Both the position numbers and the translations under genes were made by a program. Below are positions 59,201 to 64,000 of a stretch of DNA of 64,000 nucleotides, in pieces. The stretch lies in assembly GCA_942486035.1 (NCBI GenBank), contig CALNXK010000170.1:395001-459000 (forward strand). The letters run 5' to 3'. Every line of letters begins with the position of its first letter. The stretch's first letter is position 1. This DNA comes from Porites lobata. Taxonomy: Eukaryota > Cnidaria > Anthozoa > Scleractinia > Poritidae. The notes beneath the pieces are model-generated. The model was not told the origin of the DNA. It did not search any database and saw only the letters and a program-made list of their open reading frames with translations.

Positions 59201-62200
59201 TCCATTGATTATTTCACTATATCAGCTTCACTGGAGAAACAAAGCAACTCGGAAACAAAATATATGCCATAACAAGAGTTAAAAAGGTTACGAAATATCA
59301 ATATTGACCGTAAAAAGAACGAAAATAACTACATACATCAGAAGGAGAAAGCAGACGGATACCAACGAGGTCTTATAGCTGTTAAAATTAAACACAGCTA
59401 AACACTGCCGATTTAGCTGAAGCTGAGGCCACTGGATTAGTACCTTCTCCTTATGTGTACGTTTTTATTCCCCCCAATTTTCATTTTGCAGGCAGCTATG
59501 TGTTCATTGAGACGTCATTCCCACGTAAAGTGGGTGACAAAGCGTATCTCATCAGCCAGACATTTGATCCAACCAACAGCACTGGTATATGCTTGAAGTT
59601 CTGGCATCATATGAAAGGAGCATCCATTGGCACTTTGAATGTCTATATTTACACCGGTAATTTCTCTTCAATGTCTCTGCTTTGGCAGAGAAAGGGGAAT
59701 AAAGGAAATAATTGGATGCTTGGGCAAACTCCAATAAGAAGCATTGTAAAGTACCAGGTAAAGACAATATGCCTTCAGGTCTTCTATGCTGTTTTTTGTT
59801 TATTAGTCATCCAGTATCCATATCAAAGATGGCATCAAATTAAGAATGGATTACGCAGAATTCGTTGTGGACGTTAACATAATAGCAGCTTTGAACACCT
59901 ACATTGTTTTAACCAGATCTTCACATTATTGTCTGTTTTAACAAACAGATTCCATGTTGCTGTGCTTCGGTTCTGTATTAGATCACAGATGTCGTCTAAT
60001 TGTGGTAAAAACAAAGAAGTGGCACATGAGCTGCAGGCGAGTGTGTCACTGATGTTTCACCACGTTTTGACGTCTTCTGTGATCTATTAATGACCAGGCT
60101 CATGGCAACATGGAATCTATTAGTATTGTACAGTGAAGAGAGAGGAAAAAGCTACATATATATATACCTGCCTCGTACCACTTGACTGTTCGAGGTTCGA
60201 TTTGTGCCGCTTTACAAGTTACAAAAGCTACTTTTCGTCCCTCCCTCTTCTTTTCTTCTTTATCTTACTTACATACAGTTTATCCGAAAGGTTTTTCAAC
60301 GCCTTTTGCCGAAAGCAGAATAATCGCGAAAACGTTTCCAAATTTACAATGACAAGCTATGGCAAATTTTATAAAGAATTCTTCCAAATGCGGCATTTCC
60401 AAGTCGTTAAGAACTTTTATTGTCTCGGTTTCTCCGCTTTTCTTATTTATAGACAGCTTACGCTAAACTTTTTTTCGTGGCCTTCACTTGCTAAATCCGA
60501 AAATATCTTTCAACCTCTTTCAAAACCGCGTCATATTGAACACAACAAAGAAAACAAGTTGCCGTGCGTTATACATGTATCTGTTTGTTTAACAAAAAGA
60601 TTCCATGATTCCGTGCGTCTCTTGTGTAATACAGTAGATCACAGATGTCGTCAAATGATAGTAAAAACCAAACAGTGGCACACGAGCCGCGGGTGTGTCA
60701 CCCATATTTTTTTTCCCACGCATGTTATGACGTCTTCTGTGATCTATTACTGACCAGACCCACGGCAACAAGGAATCTATTCGTTTTATACAATGAACAG
60801 AAAGGAAAAAACAACGTGCTAAATTCGCACCGCTTGACTGTTAAGTTGGAGGATTTTTTCCCCAGTTTAGGCATTTCCAAGTCACCAACGCTTTTCAGAT
60901 ATTTTCGGTTTCTTTATACTACTTGTAGACAGTTTCTTTCAAAAGGTTTCTAAGACCTCTATTTGCTGAAAGCAATCGCAAAAACATTTTCAAAACTGCA
61001 AGTCTCTCGTAGCGATGATAAATGATTGCAACTGTTGAGGAAATTTCGACCACTTTAGTCATTTTCAAATCGTCAAGAACTCTTTCGGTCCTTGTTCTCC
61101 GTTTTTCCGAAATAATCTCGCAAACATTTTTTAAAACCGCGCGCCATTATGGATGAAACAAAGAAAACGGGTCTTCTTTCACGTGTACTCTATACCTAAT
61201 AGATCGAATGAAACACCAATCAGAGCGCTCGGAGTATTCACCACATTGTATAAACTCTAATAGATCATGGGCAACGACCCATCACAGCGCATGTAGCACT
61301 GACTAAATTGTATAAAAAAGTGATTGATGAAGTATATCGCCTCAATGAGCCCGGACATGATGCTATGCGTTTCTTTGATTCCATCACAAAAACAAGGTCC
61401 TAGGACAAGACACTCTATGTATTAATTTCTTTTTATAGATGTGTTTGGTTTTAAACAGGTTGTGTTTGAAGGAATTCGTGGAAATAGCCATACTGGAGAC
61501 ATTGCCCTGGATGACATATCATTCACTGTTGGTGCAGGTAGTTGCACTCTTCAACCGTATGATGCTCTACCACCTGGAATGACAACTGTAGCTCCTACAA
61601 CTTCAACTCCAACTACTATTGGTAAGTCGCTTTTCTCGGTTTTACTTATGTTGACGAAATGATATTGTTTTTGATATTTTCTAAAAAGGAAGCTGGGCTG
61701 GCCAGCCGAAATATCGTTTGGAAACTTTTAAGCACGCTTTCTATTTCTGTTTATTGAATGTTGTTAAAACAATTTGCCATATTTATCAGACTTTGATTGA
61801 TTGATTTATTTATGAATGAATGAATGAACGAAAAATTTACCATACATAGAACTAATCTCTCCCAAATACGAAGGCACCCAATAAAGTGAAGGATAAATCA
61901 GTAACCGACATACCGGGTGGACAGTTTTCTGACTACACCGGAAAGGATGCTGTCCACTGAAGTACGCATGTATAGCAAGTATGCCTCACAAGACAAGCAG
62001 CCCGTAGTCTTAACGACATGTCTTGGCTGAAGGCCTCTACTTGCACTACTAGCAGCTGAAATCACCAATCCAATTCTTAAACTGATACCATGGGATATTT
62101 TTACAAGACAACAAGAGCTGTGGTCACAATACGGACTTTTACCTAGGTAAAACCGATTTCCCTAGGGCAATTTCATCAAAAATCTCCCGAGATAAATTTA

Positions 62201-64000
62201 GCTCGGGTTTTGTTTTACCTGGGTAAAAAATTCTGGGAAGGTCACACTACCGGCTCCCAAGGCTTTTACGCGTAGACAAATTCTGGAGCGTAAATTCAAG
62301 AAGAGAAGATGTGCAGGGATCTAGCCGATCAAAGAGACGTTTTTTTCCTTTATCTCGCTGTTATTTCTTACGCCAATTCAACGTGCAAGGTGAAGACAGG
62401 CGAAGACTCGTGCCCCAAAAATTTCTTTCACCGCGTGAGCTATGTCCGGTTCTGTCATCAAGACCTTCGCCGATGATCGTCTATTGGCTAGCAACCTAGG
62501 GGATTTCATTTTCCCCTAGCTATCGCTTTGGGGTAGCTTTCAGCGGAAACTCTATTGTTCTCGAGATATATCCAAGCCCCAGACGATAAAATTTCCCCGA
62601 GGTAAATTACCTAGGGAAAATCGGTCACACTTAAAAAATCAAGTTTCCCTAGGTAAACTGTCAACAAGTCCAGTTTATCTGCGTAAAAAATCTGTACTGT
62701 AACCACAGCTAATATATAACTATTGCTTCTCAGATGCAATTATGTAATGACTAATTTTAGGGGAATAGTCTAGGGGGGAGTCAGGAAAATTTAAAATGCT
62801 CTAAAATGTAACAGATGATCAACTTTTCTGCCCACTCAGTATCTTTCTGGATGATTACAATTCATGAAGATAAAAAAAATTTCTCTATAGCAAGTGTGGG
62901 TTTTAACTGCACATTCGAAAGAAATCTCTGTAGCTGGACTCAAGACAACACCGATCAGTTTGATTGGACTCGGACATCGGGCTCAACACCTTCATCCTCA
63001 ACTGGACCTTCTGTGGACCACACAACAGGCACTGGTAAGTGATTGTTTTCAATGCATTTACTTTATAGATAGGTCGGTACTTTTATTACCTTAAAGGCAG
63101 TAAAAAAGGCAACATTTTTTTTGCACAGCATACATTGCCTTTTGTTTCCCTCTGTAAGGTCACCTTTTAATAGCGAGGTTTCCACCTGAAAAAAAAAAAT
63201 AATAATAAAAATAAAGAAAACAGCTGAAGAAATGTTAGAAACAGCTACAAGTGTGGGGAGGTGTCCAATTTCCAGAGATCTCTAAGTTATGTTATATTTG
63301 CTGTGTACCCTGACCTCTTGTAGCAATCCTTCTTCAGGGTTTTTTTTTTTAATAAAATCTTGATACCTTTCACTCTTCTCTTGTGCTACATTTGTGAGTA
63401 AAATTACTTGTACATGTAAAAAGATACATGAGTACAATTTAGTCCCTTATTGATGCGTTTCCGTTTAATGTAAGGTTGCTAGCTAGTTTTCTGATCTTTT
63501 CTTCCCATACTCAAAGTTGATTCTGCAGTAGCTGGCTCCCAAAGTTGTTTCAATCGTGTGAAAGGGACGATATATGTTGAGGTTTATTTTTGTCCAGGTT
63601 TAAATTGTTAGGAGAAATAAGGACTTGAAAACTTTACTTCTTTTTCTTCTTCCATGAAACCACACCTCCTTCCTTCTACAGGGACGTTCAAGAGCTTAAT
63701 TCAAATCCTTAATTCATGATAGTTGAAATAAGAACCTATTGCTTAGCACTGTATTTTAACTGTACTGTCTTTGCTATAACAGTCTGTCACATTTATAATT
63801 TATAGATATTTTTTGTTGTCCACGCTTTTAACTTTAAGAAACGACAGCACCTTATCAGAATGGTATACCACTATGATAACCAAATTCTTTTACGGTGCTG
63901 GATGATCTTTATTGCTCTAACAACATTCTGTTTTACACTTTCAGCAAATGGATCGTACATATACATTGAGTCATCTTTCCCAAGAAAGCCAAATGACACA
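29152..64000 (+). CDS. Secreted tandem-MAM-domain protein gene (17 exons seen, 3' end outside window)
   Basis: The exons are 29152-29209, 31292-31435, 32007-32275, 36737-36879, 38374-38701, 40660-40921, 41487-41752, 42262-42439, 45571-45714, 54544-54812, 55087-55229, 55571-55898, 58513-58774, 59492-59757, 61459-61621, 62891-63034 and 63945 onward. Each junction has AG/GT borders and phases agree throughout. Exon 1 encodes a signal peptide. Exons 2-8 encode three MAM domains (each with CxFE, FDWTR, GKCLxFWxHM, VFEGxRG and GDIAxDD motifs and four Cys) and a Thr/Ser/Pro linker. Exons 9-15 repeat this and exons 16-17 begin a third round. MAM is an extracellular adhesion domain, and such proteins occur in coral skeletal matrix and mucus. 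The role here is inferred. No membrane segment is seen in the window. Confidence 0.85.
29880..30300 (-). pseudogene. Decayed Ty3-like RNase H fragment in intron 1
   Basis: Read on the minus strand with stops and frameshifts, RPIAYVSWSL is followed by a FESSLISLVWGRKKFQAYF-like segment and TDH. This matches the RNase H region of gypsy-type pol (ERPIAYASRSL...E.E.LA.VWAxKKFxxYL...TDH). Flanking sequence to about 30560 may belong to the same remnant. Confidence 0.55.
31292..31435 (+). CDS. MAM gene exon 2 (MAM1 N-terminal part)
   Basis: It encodes CNFESNLCTW, FDWTR and TGPSVDHTTG, the start of a MAM domain with its first two Cys. The acceptor is TACTAG and the donor GTAAGT; phase 1 to 1; 144 nt like exons 9 and 16. 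Confidence 0.85.
31441..31640. repeat. AAGCGGTCACC-type intronic repeat
   Basis: Variants of CTATTAAGCGGTCACC recur at least five times in this part of intron 2. It is a decayed repeat, probably from a MITE, with no coding content. Confidence 0.55.
32007..32275 (+). CDS. MAM gene exon 3 (MAM1 middle part)
   Basis: It encodes SGWYIFIETSFPRRPND, GKCLSFWYHMYG and LLWSKTG. The acceptor is TTTTAG; it ends in CAG before GTGGGT; phase 1 to 0; 269 nt, identical in length to exon 10. Confidence 0.85.
32617..32798 (+). pseudogene. GIY-YIG endonuclease fragment, N-terminal half
   Basis: The frame reads CERGDWPVC, then YDIKCTECNDIY, the Cys-containing first strand typical of the nuclease of Penelope-like elements. 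It breaks off at the insertion just before the expected YIGET segment. Confidence 0.65.
33016..33400 (+). repeat. Two diverged tandem units (TTGACAGCTGTCAAAACAGG)
   Basis: A unit of about 230 bp starting at the palindromic word TTGACAGCTGTCAA is repeated at about 33019 and 33250. Shared blocks include CTGACCAGTATCAC and CCGCTGAC. It lies inside the insertion that splits the Penelope-like nuclease. Confidence 0.7.
35095..35759. mobile_element. Mariner/Tc1-type MITE (CAGTCAAACCAGG ends)
   Basis: CAGTCAAACCAGGTGAAGCG at the left pairs with CGCTTGACCTGGTTTGACTG at the right, and the pairing continues inward (ATTCATAAAATGAA and similar). TA flanks both ends. No transposase is present. Confidence 0.75.
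35850..36059 (+). pseudogene. GIY-YIG endonuclease fragment, C-terminal half
   Basis: SAYIRGKEHMKSL and LWKHCNEKH are the Arg- and His-containing motifs that follow the GIY-YIG strands in Penelope-like endonucleases. The fragment continues from the half at 32617-32798. Confidence 0.65.
36605..36661. repeat. 57-bp palindromic repeat (GTAGCCTCC ends)
   Basis: GTAGCCTCCCACGCAGACG pairs with CGTCTGCGTAGGAGGCTAC across a short loop. It lies in intron 3, just upstream of exon 4. Repeats of this type are common in anthozoan genomes. Confidence 0.7.
36737..36879 (+). CDS. MAM gene exon 4 (end of MAM1, start of MAM2)
   Basis: It encodes VVFEGVRGTSYQGDIAIDD and then CSFEDVKMCGWTND. The acceptor is AACAG; the donor GTAAAT follows AGAG; phase 0 to 2; 143 nt as in exon 11. 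Confidence 0.85.
38029..38209 (-). repeat. tRNA-derived SINE
   Basis: Read on the minus strand it starts GGGAGGCAGTGTGGCTGGGT, containing a good RNA polymerase III A box (TGGCTGGGTGG at about 38188-38198). An imperfect B box follows (GAATTCAATCC at about 38142-38152), then a tail with CCGGCCAGTTGGGATTTCTA. It sits in MAM intron 4, which is 1.5 kb here but 0.34 kb in module II. It is not an intact tRNA gene. Confidence 0.62.
38374..38701 (+). CDS. MAM gene exon 5 (MAM2 N-terminal and middle parts)
   Basis: It encodes FDWTRQSGSTSS, GYYMYIETSSPRRPGDKA and GKCLQFWYHMYG in one exon, fusing what exons 2 and 3 encode separately for MAM1. The acceptor is TTTTAG; it ends CAG before GTACAG; phase 2 to 0; 328 nt as in exon 12. 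Confidence 0.87.
39131..40135 (-). mobile_element. 5'-truncated LINE (CR1/L2-type) in intron 5
   Basis: It has an ATT-repeat 3' tail on the left, a 3' UTR with AAAT repeats at 39262-39302, and an RT C-terminal frame at 39304-40101. Its orientation is opposite to the MAM gene. A shorter copy of the same family lies at 57930-58298 in the paralogous intron. Confidence 0.8.
39304..40101 (-). pseudogene. LINE reverse transcriptase C-terminal half
   Basis: An open frame of 265 codons starts in NDDKTEFLIIG, just after the catalytic palm. It then runs through VRNLGTWFDSHLDM, SRLDYCNGLLYG and LHWLPVRLRVDFKI, all hallmarks of CR1/L2-type RTs. It is long and undamaged, which suggests a young insertion. 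The endonuclease and YADD motif are missing through 5' truncation. Confidence 0.82.
40660..40921 (+). CDS. MAM gene exon 6 (end of MAM2, start of MAM3)
   Basis: It encodes DYWLVFEGVRGSSYRGDIAID and then CDFEAGMCTWLN and DDFDWLRGSGSTPSS. The acceptor is TGGAAG; the donor GTAAGT; phase 0 to 1; 262 nt as in exon 13. Confidence 0.86.
41487..41752 (+). CDS. MAM gene exon 7 (MAM3 middle part)
   Basis: It encodes YVFIETSSPRQPGD, GRCLKFWHHMKGASIGTLNV and LLWQRKGNKGNNW. The acceptor is TTGCAG; the donor GTAAAG; phase 1 to 0; 266 nt as in exon 14. Confidence 0.87.
42262..42439 (+). CDS. MAM gene exon 8 (end of MAM3 and Thr/Ser/Pro linker)
   Basis: It encodes VVFEGIRGNTYTGDIALDD, then a linker rich in Thr, Ser and Pro that could be O-glycosylated. 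Phase 0 to 1; donor GTGAGT. At 178 nt it is five codons longer than its counterpart exon 15. Confidence 0.85.
42966..42990. repeat. ATC microsatellite
   Basis: About eight perfect ATC units lie in intron 8. Confidence 0.85.
43040..43640 (-). pseudogene. Decayed non-LTR RT remnant in intron 8
   Basis: On the minus strand around 43260-43370 the broken reading HGCETCIITKEMGAKLNAF matches the LYGCETWTLTKxxxxKLxAF motif of RTE/R2-like reverse transcriptases. The surrounding sequence is too degraded to define the element's ends. Confidence 0.6.
43641..45570. other. Intron 8 remainder without recognised features
   Basis: No domain, exon or structured repeat was recognised before the acceptor of exon 9. 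Confidence 0.4.
45571..45714 (+). CDS. MAM gene exon 9 (module II, MAM1 N-terminal part)
   Basis: It encodes CTFESSLCSWTQ, FNWTR and TGPSVDHTTG. The acceptor is CTGCAG; the donor GTAAGT; phase 1 to 1; 144 nt. FDWTR has become FNWTR. Confidence 0.86.
45930..46610 (+). repeat. Left terminal inverted repeat
   Basis: It pairs inversely with 53110-53795. The block from CATTTCATCTCTGAACGACC inward is almost identical in the two arms, with a small change near 46140. Confidence 0.85.
47206..47599 (+). CDS. Transposase-like gene, exon 1
   Basis: It encodes the N-terminal 131 residues, ending in VTVGIGS. A Cys/His cluster (CPQHRHKLGKFW, RSCQYPSHSG, HCNERH) suggests a zinc-binding domain that continues into exon 2. 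The donor is GTAAGA in phase 1. The start is the first Met of the open frame; an upstream exon cannot be excluded. Confidence 0.7.
47770..48006. mobile_element. MITE (CCGTAAAATTCCGAAAATAA ends) in transposase intron 1
   Basis: CCGTAAAATTCCGAAAATAA pairs with TTATTTTCGGAATTTTACGG, and TA lies on each side. Internal AAGCCCC/GGGGCTT words repeat. It is 237 bp long and non-autonomous. Confidence 0.82.
48088..48123. repeat. GAT/GAC microsatellite
   Basis: Mixed GATAAT, GACGAC and GATGAT units run for about 36 bp in transposase intron 1. Confidence 0.75.
48203..48335 (+). CDS. Transposase-like gene, exon 2
   Basis: It encodes ICGKCRSKHKEVMDKSRKW. The CxxC and His complete the zinc-binding cluster begun in exon 1. 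The acceptor is TTCAG; the donor GTAAAC; phase 1 in and 2 out, matching exons 1 and 3. Confidence 0.7.
48950..51923 (+). CDS. Transposase-like gene, exon 3 (catalytic region, finger, SAP-like tail)
   Basis: With exons 1 and 2 it gives about 1,166 residues with no internal stop. The acceptor is TTATCAG. Candidate acidic catalytic residues are D639 in VVIDWAMKF, D724 in RSDEAGCYHC, and E756 or D765 in FSEPQQGKDVCDR. Their order and spacing suit an RNase H-fold DDE/D transposase. A Cys/His-rich stretch precedes them. A C2H2-like finger (CPEEGC...LELHTDVGIH, about residue 907) follows. The C-terminus, from LQAFNVAMLKTIL to KADLIRLL, looks like a SAP DNA-binding motif. Its position inside TTAA-flanked inverted repeats makes it the probable transposase. 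Residue roles are inferred by eye. Confidence 0.78.
51924..53109. other. 3' region of the large transposon
   Basis: This stretch is non-coding between the transposase stop and the right inverted repeat. Short minus-strand frames such as 52145-52393 show no domain. Confidence 0.5.
53110..53795 (-). repeat. Right terminal inverted repeat
   Basis: This is the inverse of 45930-46610. It ends GGGACATTGCCTC, followed by TTAA. Confidence 0.85.
54544..54812 (+). CDS. MAM gene exon 10 (module II, MAM1 middle part)
   Basis: It encodes SGWYIYIESSFPRKPND, GKCLSFWYHMYG and LLWSKAG. The acceptor is TTTCAG; the donor GTAAGA; phase 1 to 0; 269 nt. Confidence 0.87.
55087..55229 (+). CDS. MAM gene exon 11 (module II, end of MAM1 and start of MAM2)
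   Basis: It encodes VVFEGVRGSSFRGDIAIDD, then CSFEDVQMCGWTNEKR. Phase 0 to 2; 143 nt; the donor GTAAAT is as in exon 4. Confidence 0.87.
55571..55898 (+). CDS. MAM gene exon 12 (module II, MAM2 N-terminal and middle parts)
   Basis: It encodes FDWTRQSGSTSSGTGPTNDH, GYYMYIETSSPRRPGDKA and GKCLQFWYHMYG. The acceptor is TTTTAG; phase 2 to 0; 328 nt. Confidence 0.87.
57313..57498 (+). pseudogene. Harbinger-type nuclease fragment in intron 12
   Basis: DTPMRKAVTLNRRLAIKLYY is followed by LAFASEYRTIAKLVYLGV. This matches the helix-turn-helix-like region before the DDE nuclease in PIF/Harbinger proteins (RLAIxLxxLATGxxYRTIxxLFGVGxSTV). The catalytic part is absent, so this is a remnant. Confidence 0.65.
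57930..58298 (-). mobile_element. Short 5'-truncated LINE copy in intron 12
   Basis: It has the same ATT tail, 3' UTR and final RT codons as 39131-40135, but ends about 370 bp from the tail, at GTTGGTAAC. The flanking sequences differ from those of the intron 5 copy, pointing to a separate insertion. Confidence 0.8.
58513..58774 (+). CDS. MAM gene exon 13 (module II, end of MAM2 and start of MAM3)
   Basis: It encodes DYWLVFEGIRGSGYRGDIAID, then CNFEAGMCTWLN and DDFDWLRRSGSTPSS. The acceptor is TTGCAG; the donor GTAAGT; phase 0 to 1; 262 nt. Confidence 0.87.
59492..59757 (+). CDS. MAM gene exon 14 (module II, MAM3 middle part)
   Basis: It encodes YVFIETSFPRKVGDKAYLIS, CLKFWHHMKGASIGTLNV and LLWQRKGNKGNNW. 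Phase 1 to 0; 266 nt; donor GTAAAG. Confidence 0.87.
59951..60117. repeat. Palindromic MITE (TTCCATGTTGC ends), copy 1
   Basis: AGATCACAGATGTCGTC pairs with GACGTCTTCTGTGATCT, and the outer ends TTCCATGTTGC and GCAACATGGAA also pair. It lies in intron 14. Confidence 0.7.
60601..60773. repeat. Palindromic MITE, copy 2
   Basis: The same GATCACAGATGTCGTC/GACGTCTTCTGTGATC palindrome recurs with the same flanking words, about 650 bp after copy 1. The 206-codon frame at 60133-60753 spans intronic repeat sequence and is not considered a gene. Confidence 0.7.
61459..61621 (+). CDS. MAM gene exon 15 (module II, end of MAM3 and linker)
   Basis: It encodes VVFEGIRGNSHTGDIALDD, then a Pro/Thr/Ser-rich linker shorter by five codons than in exon 8. 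The acceptor is AACAG; the donor GTAAGT; phase 0 to 1; 163 nt. Confidence 0.86.
62116..62709. mobile_element. MITE with AGCTGTGGT ends in intron 15
   Basis: AGCTGTGGTCACAATACGGA at the left pairs imperfectly with the right end (TACTGTAACCACAGCT). Inside, TTTACCTAGGTAAAA- and TTTCCCTAGG-like words recur in both orientations. No transposase is present. Confidence 0.65.
62891..63034 (+). CDS. MAM gene exon 16 (module III, MAM1 N-terminal part)
   Basis: It encodes CTFERNLCSWTQD, FDWTRTSGSTPSSSTGPSVD and HTTGTG. The acceptor is TATAG; the donor GTAAGT; phase 1 to 1; 144 nt. It is closest to exon 9. Confidence 0.86.
63945..64000 (+). CDS. MAM gene exon 17 (module III, MAM1 middle part, cut by window edge)
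   Basis: It begins after TTTCAG and encodes NGSYIYIESSFPRKPNDT, matching exon 10 up to the window end. Confidence 0.85.

Noticed and set aside
60133..60753. 206-codon plus-strand frame in MAM intron 14
   Set aside because: It runs through repeated and palindromic intronic sequence with low-complexity AT-rich codons and no domain.

Overview
The window looks like nuclear DNA from a cnidarian, most likely an anthozoan and probably a stony coral. It is AT-rich and intron-rich, with spliced GT/AG exons. It holds a large tandem-MAM secreted-protein gene of the kind common in corals, a single-exon class A GPCR, and a dense, nested population of cnidarian-type mobile elements (Ty3-like and BEL/Pao-like LTR elements, CR1/L2-like LINEs, a Penelope-like element, Harbinger fragments, hAT- and mariner-type MITEs and a tRNA-derived SINE). 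The species assignment is inference; no rRNA or mitochondrial marker is present.

Layout. 410-6901 is a minus-strand LTR retrotransposon with near-identical 164-bp LTRs and a 4-bp target duplication. Its single gag-pol frame is split by a 5'-truncated LINE (4899-5870). 6902-11333 is gene-free with two MITEs and a microsatellite. 11334-12224 is a class A GPCR whose TM6 lies out of frame. 12355-26724 is a repeat island: two copies of a block containing an RT fragment flank two copies of a gag-protease retroelement that share the same disabling mutations. DNA transposons sit inside the copies, and comparing the copies gives empty sites. 26725-29151 has no recognised gene.

From 29152 to the right edge runs one plus-strand gene: a signal-peptide exon followed by MAM-domain exons. 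Seven exons encode three MAM domains plus a Thr/Ser/Pro linker, and this module is repeated. Exons 2-8 form module I, exons 9-15 module II, and exons 16-17 start module III. Corresponding exons have identical lengths in modules I and II except the last (178 versus 163 nt). The module begins and ends in phase 1, so tandem duplication keeps the frame.

The MAM introns carry most of the remaining features: a Penelope-like remnant, a SINE, two LINE copies, Harbinger and other RT remnants, and several MITEs. The most notable is a 7,866-bp TTAA-flanked DNA transposon (45930-53795) with about 680-bp terminal inverted repeats. It carries an intact three-exon gene for a protein of about 1,166 aa with candidate DDE/D motifs, a C2H2-like finger and a SAP-like C-terminus. 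The matching intron of module III is an empty site for it. This transposon is the best candidate for a little-described system in the window.
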